From Mesorhizobium sp. BR1-1-16 (GTDB lineage: Bacteria > Pseudomonadota > Alphaproteobacteria > Rhizobiales > Kaistiaceae): DNA of 64,000 nt. Below are positions 26,167 to 35,365 of the stretch, one piece after another. Position 1 is the stretch's first letter, and every line of letters starts with the position of its first letter. The notes under the pieces were generated by a model. That model did no database searches and had not been told where the DNA came from. It was given only the letters and a program-made list of their open reading frames with translations. The DNA lies in assembly GCF_020165495.1 (NCBI RefSeq), contig NZ_JAIUIE010000002.1, positions 496,001 through 560,000 of the forward strand. The letters are read 5' to 3'. The translations under genes and the position numbers were made by a program.

Positions 26167-27450
26167 ATGCGTTTCAAGGGACAATCATTGGCCGGCGCGC
26201 TCGCGCTGACCGTTTTCGGCGCTCTGCCGGCTCTGGCGGTGACCGACGTCAAGATCTGGCACATGGAGCAGCCGCCGCATCGCGTTCAGCGCGTGCAGGA
26301 GCTGATCGATGCGTTCAACGCGGCCAATCCTGACATCAAGGTCAGCCAGGAACCGCAGAGCTGGGGCGAGGTCTATGCCAAGGTCCCTGCGGCCATGGCA
26401 GCCGGCAATGCGCCGGACATCCTGTTCGCCATTCCGGATTTCACCACGGTTATCCGCAAGGCGGGCCAGCTCGACAGCGTTGCCGACTTCGTCAAGGAGC
26501 TCGACGAGAAGCACCATTTCATCCCCGCGACCGTCGAGCCCTACAGCTATGACGGCGGCGTCTGGGCTGTGCCGCTCTACAATATGAGCCTCAATTTCTG
26601 GTATCATAAGAAGGCTTTCGCCGACGCGGGTATCGCCGTGCCGACGACATGGAGCGAGTGGAAGGCAGCCGCCGAGAAGCTCTCCAAGGACGGCGTCGTC
26701 GGCGTCGGCCTGCCAGCCAACAAGCAGCTCTATACAGACCAGACGACTTATGCGGTCATGGTCAATAACGGCGCCTCGGAACTCTTCAACGCCGATGGCA
26801 CGCTGCGCTTCGACAATCCGAAGACGGTCGAGTCCTACGCATTCTACAAGGACCTCTACAAGTTCTCCTCGCCCGACGCGGCCAACTGGACCTGGGGCGA
26901 GGCGGAAGCCTGCTTCGCGTCGGAAACCTGCGCCTCGATCCTGCAGTTCTCGGTCATCTCGACCTATGACCAGCAGGGCGGCGGCGATGCGGCCGATCTC
27001 GGCGTCGCGGCGGTTCCCCATGCCGATGGCGAGAAGAGCTCGTCGACCATCGCCTATTCGAATGCCGCGATCATCCTCGCCAAGGACGCTGCCAAGCGCG
27101 ATGCGGCGAAGAAGTTCATCGCCTTCCTGCTGGAGCCGGAGAATTACGGCAAGTTCCTGAACATGGAACCGGGCCTGTTCCTGCCGGTCACCGCCGACGG
27201 CGCGAAGTCGACGACGTTCTGGAGCGATCCGCTGGTCGTCAAGTACAAGCCGCAGGTCGAGCAGATGATCGCCAATTCGCATGCCGGCATGCTGTTCGGC
27301 TTCACCGGCGGTCATGTTTTCCCGGCCATCGGCCCGATCTCGGCCCAGAACATCCTGGCTGAGACGCTGCAGAAGGTCGTGATCAATGGCGAGGATCCGG
27401 CCGCTGCCGTCAAGGCGGGCCAGGCCCAGATGATCGAAGCAACCAAGTAG
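26167..27450 (+). CDS. Sugar ABC transporter substrate-binding protein (maltose-type)
   Basis: The 427-residue protein has a Sec signal peptide (about 1-24, 'GALPALA-V') and a family 1 solute-binding fold: 'VKIWHMEQPPHRVQRVQELIDAFNAANPDIKV', 'YDGGVWAVPLYNMSLNFWYHKKAF', 'PTTWSEWKAAAEKLS'. It delivers an oligo- or monosaccharide to the inner-membrane permeases encoded next. It starts 26 nt after the SIS gene. A strong hairpin with a T-tract follows the stop, expected to give more binding protein than permease. Confidence 0.92.
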   Translation: MRFKGQSLAGALALTVFGALPALAVTDVKIWHMEQPPHRVQRVQELIDAFNAANPDIKVSQEPQSWGEVYAKVPAAMAAGNAPDILFAIPDFTTVIRKAGQLDSVADFVKELDEKHHFIPATVEPYSYDGGVWAVPLYNMSLNFWYHKKAFADAGIAVPTTWSEWKAAAEKLSKDGVVGVGLPANKQLYTDQTTYAVMVNNGASELFNADGTLRFDNPKTVESYAFYKDLYKFSSPDAANWTWGEAEACFASETCASILQFSVISTYDQQGGGDAADLGVAAVPHADGEKSSSTIAYSNAAIILAKDAAKRDAAKKFIAFLLEPENYGKFLNMEPGLFLPVTADGAKSTTFWSDPLVVKYKPQVEQMIANSHAGMLFGFTGGHVFPAIGPISAQNILAETLQKVVINGEDPAAAVKAGQAQMIEATK

Positions 27451-27460
27451 TCAAAGTCTT

Positions 27461-27493
27461 CGGCGGCGGATCGCGAGATCCGCCGCCGTTTTT
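27461..27493 (+). terminator. Intra-operon terminator/attenuator hairpin after the binding-protein gene
   Basis: Perfect 12-bp stem CGGCGGCGGATC (27461-27472) and GATCCGCCGCCG (27477-27488) with a GCGA (GNRA) tetraloop, followed directly by five T residues. It is a classical intrinsic terminator located between cotranscribed genes, so it probably acts partially and stabilises the upstream mRNA. Confidence 0.85.
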
Positions 27494-27573
27494 CCAGCTG
27501 CCTGTCCGCCCTCTGGTGCGTCGCGCGCCGGACCTGCCGACGCAAGCGCCGCTTCCAAGGATCCGACAGACCG

Positions 27574-28476
27574 ATGGCATCGAAGCCAAACTCATCAGGC
27601 CGCAGCGACGACCGGCGCATCGCCGTCCTTCTGCTTGCCTTGCCGCTCGGGCTGCTCGCCGCGACGCTGATTGTGCCAATGATCTCGGCGATCAATATCA
27701 GCCTGCGCGATATCCGCGTGATCGGCTCGGACGGTCCTTTTGCCGGCTTCGACAATTATGCCCGCGTTCTGACCGACGGCACCTTCTGGCATGCGCTCGG
27801 CATCTCGGTCGTGTGGGTCGTCGGCAATGCTGTCGTGCAGACCATCCTGGCGCTCACCGCGGCTCTGGTTCTCAACGAGAAATTCCCGGGCGTCCGCGTC
27901 GCCCGCGTCTGGATCATCCTGACCTGGATCATCCCGACGGTCGTTGTGGTCATCATCTGGCGCTGGCTGCTGTCGCCCTCCGGCGGCATGGTCAACCCGC
28001 TTTTGATCCAGCTGGGCATCATCGATCGCCCCATGGGATTTTTCGCCAGCGGGCCCGCTGCGATGACCAGCCTCATCCTGATCAATTCATGGCGCTGGTT
28101 CCCCTTCGTGGCCATCATGTTGCTCGCCGGCCTCCAGCGCATTCCGAACGATATCTATGAAGCGGCGGCCGTCGACGGCGCCGGCGCGGTGGCGCGCTTC
28201 CGCGCCATCACCTGGCCGTTGCTGCAGCCGACGCTGCTGGTACTCACCGTGATGGGGACGCTGCTCTCCTTCAATGTCTTCGACATCATCTGGCTTTTAA
28301 CCGCTGGTGGCCCGGCTGGCGGCACCGAGACGCTGCCCGTTCTCATCTATGAGACGGCCTTCAAAGCCTATCGGATGGGTGATGCGGCCGCGATGTCGGT
28401 GGTCGCCAGCGTGCTGATGATCGGCCTCGCTCTGGTGCTGCTCGATCGCCTGGCGCCGAAGGAGACGGGTCGATGA
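27574..28476 (+). CDS. Sugar ABC transporter permease (MalF type)
   Basis: The 300-residue inner-membrane protein has about six hydrophobic segments and the EAA loop 'YEAAAVDGAGAVARFRAITWPLL', which contacts the ATPase. It forms the transmembrane channel with the next gene, whose ATG overlaps this stop as ATGA (28473-28476). An AAGGA lies about 12 nt upstream of the start. Confidence 0.92.
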   Translation: MASKPNSSGRSDDRRIAVLLLALPLGLLAATLIVPMISAINISLRDIRVIGSDGPFAGFDNYARVLTDGTFWHALGISVVWVVGNAVVQTILALTAALVLNEKFPGVRVARVWIILTWIIPTVVVVIIWRWLLSPSGGMVNPLLIQLGIIDRPMGFFASGPAAMTSLILINSWRWFPFVAIMLLAGLQRIPNDIYEAAAVDGAGAVARFRAITWPLLQPTLLVLTVMGTLLSFNVFDIIWLLTAGGPAGGTETLPVLIYETAFKAYRMGDAAAMSVVASVLMIGLALVLLDRLAPKETGR

Positions 28477-29300
28477 AGCGCGGTCCTCTCAGCTGGCTGG
28501 TCCTGGCGCTCGCGGTTTTCGCGCTGGCTTTCGTCGTGCTGGCCCCGATGTGGCTGGTCGGAACCTCCTCGTTCAAGCTGCCGCGCGAGATCATCAATCG
28601 CGTGCCGACCTGGTTTCCGCACAGCTTCACGCTGCAGCACTATCAGAAGCTGCTGCAAACCTCGGCCTTCCCGACCTATTTCCTGAATTCGGTGCTGGTC
28701 GCGGCCTCGTCGGCCTTCGTCACGGTCATCCTCGCGCTGATGGCTGGCTATGCATTCTTCCGCCTCGAATTCCGTGGCCGCGATTTTCTTTATCGGCTGA
28801 TCATGGTGGCCTATGCCTTCCCATCGATCGTGATCCTGATCCCTATCTATCTGATGTTCGCCAAGGTCGGCCTCATCGACACCGATCTCGCGCTGGTGCT
28901 GGTCAACGTCACGTTCGCGCTGCCCTTCTCGATCTGGATGATGCGCACCTTCTTCGCCTCGCTGCCGCGTGAGCTCGAGGAAGCAGCGGCGATCGACGGC
29001 GCAGGCCGCTGGAAGACGGTGGTGCATGTGCTGATCCCGTTGCTCAGGCCGGGTATCGCGGCGATCGCGATCTTTGCCTTCGTCGCCAGCTGGACCGAAT
29101 ATCTCTTCGCGTCGGTGCTGATCATTTCGGATGCGAAACGCACGCTGCCCGTCGGCCTTTCCGGCATTATCGGCCAGTATCAGATCGACTGGGGGCTGCT
29201 GCTTGCCGGGGCTTCGCTCTCGGTCCTGCCGGTCATCGTGTTCTTCGCCTTTGTCGGCCGCTGGTTCGTGGCGGGGCTCACCGAAGGCGCGGTGAAATAG
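28473..29300 (+). CDS. Sugar ABC transporter permease (MalG type)
   Basis: The 275-residue inner-membrane protein has about six membrane segments and the EAA motif 'LEEAAAIDGAGRWKTVVHVLIPLL'. It pairs with the preceding permease. No ABC ATPase gene follows, so the transporter must use an ATPase encoded elsewhere, as many bacteria do with a shared MsmK/UgpC-type subunit. Confidence 0.92.
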   Translation: MKRGPLSWLVLALAVFALAFVVLAPMWLVGTSSFKLPREIINRVPTWFPHSFTLQHYQKLLQTSAFPTYFLNSVLVAASSAFVTVILALMAGYAFFRLEFRGRDFLYRLIMVAYAFPSIVILIPIYLMFAKVGLIDTDLALVLVNVTFALPFSIWMMRTFFASLPRELEEAAAIDGAGRWKTVVHVLIPLLRPGIAAIAIFAFVASWTEYLFASVLIISDAKRTLPVGLSGIIGQYQIDWGLLLAGASLSVLPVIVFFAFVGRWFVAGLTEGAVK

Positions 29301-29361
29301 CACCCTTGCCGGCCGCGCACGCTGCCTCGACAATCAGCCATCGCCAAAGGGAACAGGTTGC

Positions 29362-30852
29362 ATGACCACGCGTGCGGTTGTTGGTATCGATATCGGCACC
29401 TCCTCGGTGAAGGCGGTGATCGTCGATGCCCATGCGACGGTGCTCGCCTCTGGCCGCGCCGCCTATCCGACGCGTCAGCCACGCGACGGCTGGTCAGAGC
29501 AGGACCCGGATGATTGGGTCAAGGCGGCGATCGCTGCCTGCCGCGCGGCGCTGGCCGGCTTCGACGGCCGCATCGAGGCGATATCGCTCTCCGGCCATAT
29601 GAGCGCGCCGGTGCTGGTCGACGGCGCCGGCCGGCCGCTCGGCCCTTGCCACACCATCACCGATCGCCGCGCCGCTGCTGAAGCGGAGAGCATCTCCGCT
29701 GATGTCGTTGCGGCCCTGGCCGCAAGCTCCGGCAACCTGCCGGCGACGCATCTCATTCTGCCAAAGCTTCTGTGGTGGCGCGCGCATCATCCGGAGATCT
29801 GGGCGGCGACGCGCGCCGTGCTGATGCCGAAGGATTATGTTCGCCACTTCCTGACGGGGCTCATTGCAAGCGACCCGACTGACTCGGGCAATACGATGCT
29901 CTTCGACCCCGTCAATTGGGCGTGGTCGCAGACACTGCCCAACGCGGCGGGGATCGATCGTGCCAAGCTCGCTCCGCTGCAGGCCTCGCAGTCGGTCGCC
30001 GGCAAGCTGACGGCGGAAGCTGCCACAGCGCTTGGCATCCCGGAGGGTGTGCCCGTCGTCACCGGCGCTGCCGACATGGCCGCGACGCTGCTTGCCGCCG
30101 GCATCGATCTTGCCGACGATGTCGCGCTGACGATCGGCACCAGCGCCACGGTGATCGCCGGATTGCAGCGTGTCGAGCCGGCCCTTCTCGGGGCGATGAA
30201 CATCAATGTCTCGCTCGATCCGGGCATGCTCTATGCGATCGGCTCGCATTTCGGCGGCGGCGGCGCGCTCAACTGGCTGGCGAGCCTCGCGACCGGTCTT
30301 GCCGAGCCTGACCCGTCCTGGTTCGGGCCGGTTACGACGGAGGCAAGCGCTGTTCCTGAAGGCAGCGAAGGGCTCGTCTTCCTGCCCTATCTCTCGGGTG
30401 CCGGCAGCCCTGCCTTCGACACCGAGGCGCGCGGCGCCTTTCTCGGCCTTTCGATGAAGCATGGCCGCGGCCATATGCTGCGCGCCATCGTCGAGGGCGT
30501 CACGGCCGATGTCGCCGCCTCGATCGATCTCCTCGCTTCGGTCGGCGCGCGCAAGCGGATCGTCTTCACGGGCGGCGGCTCGCGCATCCCGTTCTGGACC
30601 CAGCTTCTCGCCGATGTCACGGGACTGCCGGTCGTGAACTCTGCGGCGGCCGACGCGTCGGCGCTCGGCGCGGGCCTGATCGCCGGGGTCGGCATAGGCT
30701 GGTTCGATGGCGATTTCGCAGTGGCGCGCGCGCTGGTTGCCCCGCGCGGCCCACTCATCGCCCCGCGTGATCCAGCGAGCGGCCGCGCGCTCCGCCAGCG
30801 CTTCCGCCGCGCCCGCTCCGCGCGGCGGCTCGATCTGCTGCCGGAAGCGTAG
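29362..30852 (+). CDS. FGGY family carbohydrate kinase (xylulokinase-like)
   Basis: The 496-residue kinase has the N-terminal phosphate loop 'VVGIDIGTSSVKAVIVDAH', 'GWSEQDPDDWVKAAI', 'ISLSGHMSAPVLVD' and the C-terminal ATP-site 'KRIVFTGGGSRIPFWTQLLADV'. XylB-type sequences are the closest by eye, so a ketopentose or related sugar is plausible, but FGGY kinases cannot be assigned a substrate by motif. It ends the GntR-SIS-ABC operon and is likely the step that phosphorylates the imported sugar. The last 30 residues are Arg-rich. Confidence 0.9.
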   Translation: MTTRAVVGIDIGTSSVKAVIVDAHATVLASGRAAYPTRQPRDGWSEQDPDDWVKAAIAACRAALAGFDGRIEAISLSGHMSAPVLVDGAGRPLGPCHTITDRRAAAEAESISADVVAALAASSGNLPATHLILPKLLWWRAHHPEIWAATRAVLMPKDYVRHFLTGLIASDPTDSGNTMLFDPVNWAWSQTLPNAAGIDRAKLAPLQASQSVAGKLTAEAATALGIPEGVPVVTGAADMAATLLAAGIDLADDVALTIGTSATVIAGLQRVEPALLGAMNINVSLDPGMLYAIGSHFGGGGALNWLASLATGLAEPDPSWFGPVTTEASAVPEGSEGLVFLPYLSGAGSPAFDTEARGAFLGLSMKHGRGHMLRAIVEGVTADVAASIDLLASVGARKRIVFTGGGSRIPFWTQLLADVTGLPVVNSAAADASALGAGLIAGVGIGWFDGDFAVARALVAPRGPLIAPRDPASGRALRQRFRRARSARRLDLLPEA

Positions 30853-30927
30853 CCGCGATTTTATCTTGCCGCCCTGTCGGGGCGGGGCCAGGCTCTGCGT
30901 CCTTGGGAAGAACTCCGGAGGATCGCC

Positions 30928-31329
30928 ATGACACCCAGCCCCTATCTCTTCTTCGACGGTAATTGCGAAGAAGCGCTCGAATTCTATGCCGGCCTTTTCG
31001 GCGCAAGCGTCGAGACCCTGGCGCGCTATGCCGGTTCGCCCGCAGCCGCGATGGTGCCGCCGGACTGGGGTGACAAGATCCTCTACGCCCTGCTGAAGCT
31101 CGGCGATGGCGTCATCCACGCCTCCGACGCGCCTCCCGGCCGCTATTTCCAGCCACAGGGCTTTTCAGTCTCGGTCGCGGTCGAGGATCTCGAAAAAGGG
31201 CGTGCGGCATTCGATGCGCTTTCCGAGGGTGGTCAGGTTTTCATGCCGTTCGCCCCGAGCTTCTTTGCCAAGGGCTTCGGCATGCTGTCCGATCGCTACC
31301 ACATCCCGTGGATGATCAACTGCGACTGA
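30928..31329 (+). CDS. VOC family (PhnB/glyoxalase-like) protein
   Basis: The 133-residue protein has the VOC pattern of PhnB-like proteins: 'YLFFDGNCEEALEFYAGLFGA', 'YALLKLGDGVIHASDAPP', 'PFAPSFFAKGFGMLSDRYHIPWMINC'. Function is unknown; relatives include DNA-binding-like 3-demethylubiquinone methyltransferase-type proteins. GGAGG upstream supports the ATG. Its final 14 nt overlap the 3' end of the CoA-transferase on the other strand. Confidence 0.87.
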   Translation: MTPSPYLFFDGNCEEALEFYAGLFGASVETLARYAGSPAAAMVPPDWGDKILYALLKLGDGVIHASDAPPGRYFQPQGFSVSVAVEDLEKGRAAFDALSEGGQVFMPFAPSFFAKGFGMLSDRYHIPWMINCD

Positions 31330-32476
31330 CATCCTCGCGCGCCCCGAGCTCGGCAAGCACCTCAGCTGTATGCTCGCCAAGGCAGGGCGCGCGGCGATCC
31401 AACGCGAGATCCGAAGCTGACATGGTGATCGGCGTGCGCACGCCCGGCACGCCATCCGGTGCGATCTGCATGCCGCGTGCGATGACCTGCGGATCGGCAA
31501 AGACGTCGGCGACGGTGTTGATCGGCCCGGCCGGCACGCCGGCCGCTTCCAGCGCCGCGAGCAGCGCGTCGCGCGTCCATGCCGCGGTCTTCGCGCCGAT
31601 CAGTGCTGTGAGCTGAGCGCGGTTGGCAACGCGGGCGGCATTCGAGACGAAGCGCTCGTCGCTCGCCCATTCCGGAGCGCCGACGACGCCTGCGAAACGC
31701 GCGAACTGGCCATCATTGCCGACCGCGAGGATGAAATGGCCGTCCGAGACCGCGAAGGTCTGGTAGGGCGCGATATTCGGATGAGCATTGCCGAGGCGGG
31801 TCGGGCTGATACCGGTCGCGAGGAAGTTCATCGCCTGGTTGGCGAGCACGCCGGTCATCGAGTCGAGCAGAGAAAGATCGATATGCTGGCCGAGCCCTGT
31901 CGCTTCGCGCGCCGCCAGCGCCGCCTGGATCGCGATGACGCCGTAAAGCCCGGTGAAGATATCCGCGAAGGCAACGCCGATCTTCTGCGGCTCTCCTTGT
32001 GGATCGCCGGTCAGGTCCATGATCCCGCCCATGCCCTGAATCAGGAAGTCATAGCCCGCGCGGGCGGCGTAGGGGCCGTTCTGACCAAAGCCGGTGATCG
32101 AGCAGTAGACGAGACGCGGATTGAGCGCGGCAAGGCTCTGATAGTCGAGCCCATATTTGGCGAGCCCGCCCAGTTTGAAATTCTCGATTACCACATCGGC
32201 GGAGGAGACCAGCCGTTTCACCAGCGCCGCGCCCTCCGGCGTCGCGAAATCCGCGATGACCGAGCGTTTGCCGCGGTTGCAGGCGTGGAAATAGGCCGCT
32301 GTCGTCTCGCCGCCATGCGTGATGAAGGGTGGCCCCCAGCGGCGCGTATCGTCGCCTTCAGGGCTCTCCACCTTGATCACGTCGGCGCCGAGATCGGCGA
32401 GCGTCTGGCCGATCCAGGGACCAGCCAGGATACGGGCAAGTTCGATGACCCGAAGGCCTGAAAGCGGCGGCGTCAT
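31316..32476 (-). CDS. CaiB/BaiF type III CoA-transferase, probably succinyl-CoA:glutarate CoA-transferase
   Basis: The 386-residue protein has the family III CoA-transferase start 'LSGLRVIELARILAGPWIGQTLADLGADVIKVE', 'NRGKRSVIADFATPEG' and the catalytic-Asp region 'IQGMGGIMDLTGDP'. It starts only 5 nt after gcdH on the same strand. In bacteria and mitochondria a CaiB-like enzyme activates glutarate to glutaryl-CoA for GcdH (GcdG/SUGCT), so this is the most likely role. The family is broad, and the assignment rests on context. Confidence 0.85.
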   Translation of the reverse strand: MTPPLSGLRVIELARILAGPWIGQTLADLGADVIKVESPEGDDTRRWGPPFITHGGETTAAYFHACNRGKRSVIADFATPEGAALVKRLVSSADVVIENFKLGGLAKYGLDYQSLAALNPRLVYCSITGFGQNGPYAARAGYDFLIQGMGGIMDLTGDPQGEPQKIGVAFADIFTGLYGVIAIQAALAAREATGLGQHIDLSLLDSMTGVLANQAMNFLATGISPTRLGNAHPNIAPYQTFAVSDGHFILAVGNDGQFARFAGVVGAPEWASDERFVSNAARVANRAQLTALIGAKTAAWTRDALLAALEAAGVPAGPINTVADVFADPQVIARGMQIAPDGVPGVRTPITMSASDLALDRRAPCLGEHTAEVLAELGAREDVSRS

Positions 32477-32481
32477 CGTTG

Positions 32482-33705
32482 TCAGAAGAAGGCCTGCAGC
32501 CCGGTCTGCGCCCGGCCAAGGATCAGCGCATGCACATCATGCGTACCCTCATAGGTGTTTACGGTCTCGAGGTTTTGGGCATGACGCATCACGTGATATT
32601 CGATCTGGATGCCGTTGCCGCCATGCATGTCGCGCGCCTCGCGGGCGATGGAGAGAGCCTTGCCGCAATTGTTGCGCTTGACCAGCGAGATCATCTCCGG
32701 CGCCGCTTCGCCTTCGTCCATGAGGCGCCCGACGCGGAGCGACGCCTGCAATCCCAGCGCGATCTCGGTCTGCATGTCGGCCAGCTTCTTCTGGAAAAGC
32801 TGCGTCTGCGCCAGCGGCCGACCAAACTGCTTGCGTTCAAGGCCATAGCTGCGCGCCCGCATCCAGCAATCCTCGGCCGCGCCGAGCACGCCCCAGGAAA
32901 TGCCATAGCGCGCGCGGTTGAGGCAGCCAAACGGCCCCTTGAGCCCGGAGACGCCGGGGAGCAGCGCCTCCTCACCGACCTCGACGTCATCCATGACGAT
33001 TTCGCCGGTAACCGAGGCCCGGAGCGATAGCTTGCCGCCGATCTTGGGTGCCGAAAGGCCTTTCATGCCCTTTTCGAGGATGAAGCCCCTGATGGCGCCG
33101 CCATGCGCCTGGGACTTTGCCCAAACGATGAAGACATCGGCGATCGGACTGTTGGAAATCCACGTCTTCGCGCCGTTGAGGCGATAGCCGCTCTCGGTTT
33201 TCGTCGCTCGGGTGATCATGCCGCCGGGATCGGAGCCGGCATCGGGTTCCGTGAGGCCGAAGCAGCCGATCAACTCGCCGCGCGCCAGCTTCGGCAGATA
33301 GGCCTGGCGCTGCGTTTCGCTGCCATAGGCATAGATCGGATACATCACCAGCGAGGATTGCACGCTCATCATCGAGCGATAGCCAGAATCGACCCGCTCG
33401 ACTTCGCGCGCCACGAGACCATAGGCGACATAGCTGGCGCCGGCGCCGCCATAGGCCTCCGGCACGGTGACGCCGAGCAGGCCCTGCTCACCCATCTCGC
33501 GGAAGATGTCGGGATCGGTGACCTCGTCGAGATAGGCTTCCTCGATGCGGGGGGCTAGACGATCGGCGGCGAATGCGGCGGCCGCGTCGCGAATCATCCG
33601 CTCTTCATCGGTCAGCTGGCTCTCGAAACGGAACGGATCGGCCCAATCGAAGCGCGAAAGGTCGGGGCGGTCCTTGGCACCGAGAGGGGCAGGGGCATCA
33701 TTCAT
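32482..33705 (-). CDS. gcdH: Glutaryl-CoA dehydrogenase
   Basis: The 407-residue FAD acyl-CoA dehydrogenase oxidises and decarboxylates glutaryl-CoA to crotonyl-CoA in lysine/tryptophan/glutarate breakdown. Diagnostic stretches are '[21 protein letters not shown]', '[15 protein letters not shown]', '[16 protein letters not shown]' and '[15 protein letters not shown]'. The catalytic Glu lies in '[17 protein letters not shown]'. It is 71 nt downstream of the mocF-like stop and starts its own unit with the CoA-transferase. Confidence 0.93.
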   Translation of the reverse strand: MNDAPAPLGAKDRPDLSRFDWADPFRFESQLTDEERMIRDAAAAFAADRLAPRIEEAYLDEVTDPDIFREMGEQGLLGVTVPEAYGGAGASYVAYGLVAREVERVDSGYRSMMSVQSSLVMYPIYAYGSETQRQAYLPKLARGELIGCFGLTEPDAGSDPGGMITRATKTESGYRLNGAKTWISNSPIADVFIVWAKSQAHGGAIRGFILEKGMKGLSAPKIGGKLSLRASVTGEIVMDDVEVGEEALLPGVSGLKGPFGCLNRARYGISWGVLGAAEDCWMRARSYGLERKQFGRPLAQTQLFQKKLADMQTEIALGLQASLRVGRLMDEGEAAPEMISLVKRNNCGKALSIAREARDMHGGNGIQIEYHVMRHAQNLETVNTYEGTHDVHALILGRAQTGLQAFF

Positions 33706-33777
33706 GGCACGGCTCTCGTCTATGGTCTCGCGTCACTTGTAGCAGTCGATCGAGCCGCGACCATAGCCTGGAGATTG

Positions 33778-35010
33778 TTAGACCATCAACGACTTTAGCT
33801 TTATCTGCGGGTCAGCGAGATCGGATGCCGACGGCCGGGCGCGGCGGGCGATCAGCATCTCGGCGAGCCTGACATCGCGCGCAATTCTGCCATTGGGGCC
33901 GAGGCCGCTGGCTGAGACAAGGCGGCCATCGGCAGCGAGGTGAAAGTCGATCCGCGCGCCATCGCCAAGATCCCGCGTCACGGTCCTCGTCGCCAGATCG
34001 GAAAGGCCTGCGATCTGCAGCGTCAGATCATACTGGTCGGACCAGAACCATGGCACGGCCTCATAACGCTCGTTCGCGCCGAGCATCGCTTTGGCGACGG
34101 CATTGCCCTGGTCCTGCGCGTTTCGCCAGGCTTCCAGGCGAATGCGGCGGCCGTCATAGAGCGCGTGCGGGAACGAGCAGCAATCGCCAGCGGCAAAGAT
34201 ATCGGGATCATCAGTGGCAAGATGCGCATCGACCGCGATGCCATTGTCGATCGCAAGCCCGGCCGCCTCGGCTAGCGCGATCTCCGGCAGCGCGCCGACA
34301 CCGGCAATGATCGTATCGCCCGTGATGGTATCTCCATTGCCGAGCACGACGCGGCGGCCCTCGGCGGCGCTCTCGATCCGCGCAATCGTGGCGCCGAGCA
34401 CGAGACGCACGCCTTCGGCCTCATGCCGCGCGGCGATCAGCGCCGCCAGCGCCGCCGGAACTGCCCGGCCGAGCAGGCGCGGCGCCATCTCGATGACTGT
34501 AGCCGTGGCCCCCCGGGCGCGGGCGGCGGCGGCAAGCTCGAGTCCGATGAAGCCGCCGCCGATCACGATGAGCCGGTGGCCGGGCGCAAGGCGGCGTCGC
34601 AGCGCCAGTGCCTCGGTAAAGCTGCGGAGATAATGCACCGTCTCGGGGCTGGCGCCCGGAACGGCGAGGCGGCGCGCGCGGGCGCCGGTGGCGATCAGCA
34701 ACCGGTCATAGGGCAGGGGATCGCGGCCTTCGAGGGCAACGCGATGCGCGTCGCGATCGATGGCGGTCGCTGCCGTACTGTGCAGCAGGTCGACGCTATG
34801 CGCCGCGAGCCGCGCTTCGTCGAGGATATGCGGCGGCGCCGGTTCATCGGGGCCGGTCAAAACGGCTTTCGAGAGCGGCGGCCGTTCATAGGGCAGGTGA
34901 TGTTCGTCGCCGACGACGGTGATGGTGCCGGCAAAGCCGTTTTCGCGCAGCGCCACCGCCGCGCGCGCGCCGGCTTCGCCTGCGCCGATCACCACCATGC
35001 GTTCGGTCAT
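33778..35010 (-). CDS. mocF: NAD(P)H:ferredoxin reductase, MocF-like (FAD pyridine nucleotide-disulfide fold)
   Basis: The 410-residue protein has FAD-binding 'VVIGAGEAGARAAVALRENG', the ferredoxin-reductase 'LPYERPPLSK', NAD(P)-binding 'LIVIGGGFIGLELAAAAR' and 'IFAAGDCCSFPH'. It passes electrons from NAD(P)H to the Rieske-type ferredoxin encoded 7 nt upstream. With the mocE and mocD homologues it forms a complete three-component monooxygenase, as described for rhizopine use in rhizobia. Name by synteny and family. Confidence 0.85.
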   Translation of the reverse strand: MTERMVVIGAGEAGARAAVALRENGFAGTITVVGDEHHLPYERPPLSKAVLTGPDEPAPPHILDEARLAAHSVDLLHSTAATAIDRDAHRVALEGRDPLPYDRLLIATGARARRLAVPGASPETVHYLRSFTEALALRRRLAPGHRLIVIGGGFIGLELAAAARARGATATVIEMAPRLLGRAVPAALAALIAARHEAEGVRLVLGATIARIESAAEGRRVVLGNGDTITGDTIIAGVGALPEIALAEAAGLAIDNGIAVDAHLATDDPDIFAAGDCCSFPHALYDGRRIRLEAWRNAQDQGNAVAKAMLGANERYEAVPWFWSDQYDLTLQIAGLSDLATRTVTRDLGDGARIDFHLAADGRLVSASGLGPNGRIARDVRLAEMLIARRARPSASDLADPQIKLKSLMV

Positions 35011-35017
35011 GATGCGT

Positions 35018-35347
35018 TCAATCGAGGCCGATGAGCACTTTGCCGTCTTCGACCCTGACCGGGTAGGTCTTCAGATCGACGCAGACCGGTGCGCCCTTGG
35101 CCTTGCCGGTCTTGTAGTCGAAGCGGCCATTATGTTTCGGACATTCGATGATGCTGTCCATCACCAGCCCATCGGCAAGATGGACCTTCTCATGCGTGCA
35201 GAGCCCATCGGTGGCGAAATAGACGTCGTCGGGCGAGCGGTAGATCGCAAAGGTGCGGCCGCCCTCGTCGAAGCGGATGACATCTTCCTCGTCGATCTCG
35301 TCGGCGGCGCAGGCCTCGACCCAGCGCGTGGCAATGGCGGTCGGCAT
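35018..35347 (-). CDS. mocE: MocE-type Rieske 2Fe-2S ferredoxin
   Basis: The 109-residue soluble Rieske protein binds its 2Fe-2S cluster through 'CTHEKVHL' and 'CPKHNGRFD'. ATG 35347 is chosen because GGGAGG is directly upstream; the four-codon-longer frame would place the ribosome site inside the gene. It carries electrons between the MocF-like reductase and the MocD-like oxygenase. The upstream mocD stop is 18 nt away, so all three are one operon. Confidence 0.9.
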   Translation of the reverse strand: MPTAIATRWVEACAADEIDEEDVIRFDEGGRTFAIYRSPDDVYFATDGLCTHEKVHLADGLVMDSIIECPKHNGRFDYKTGKAKGAPVCVDLKTYPVRVEDGKVLIGLD

Positions 35348-35365
35348 TGATCCTCCCAAAGGCTT

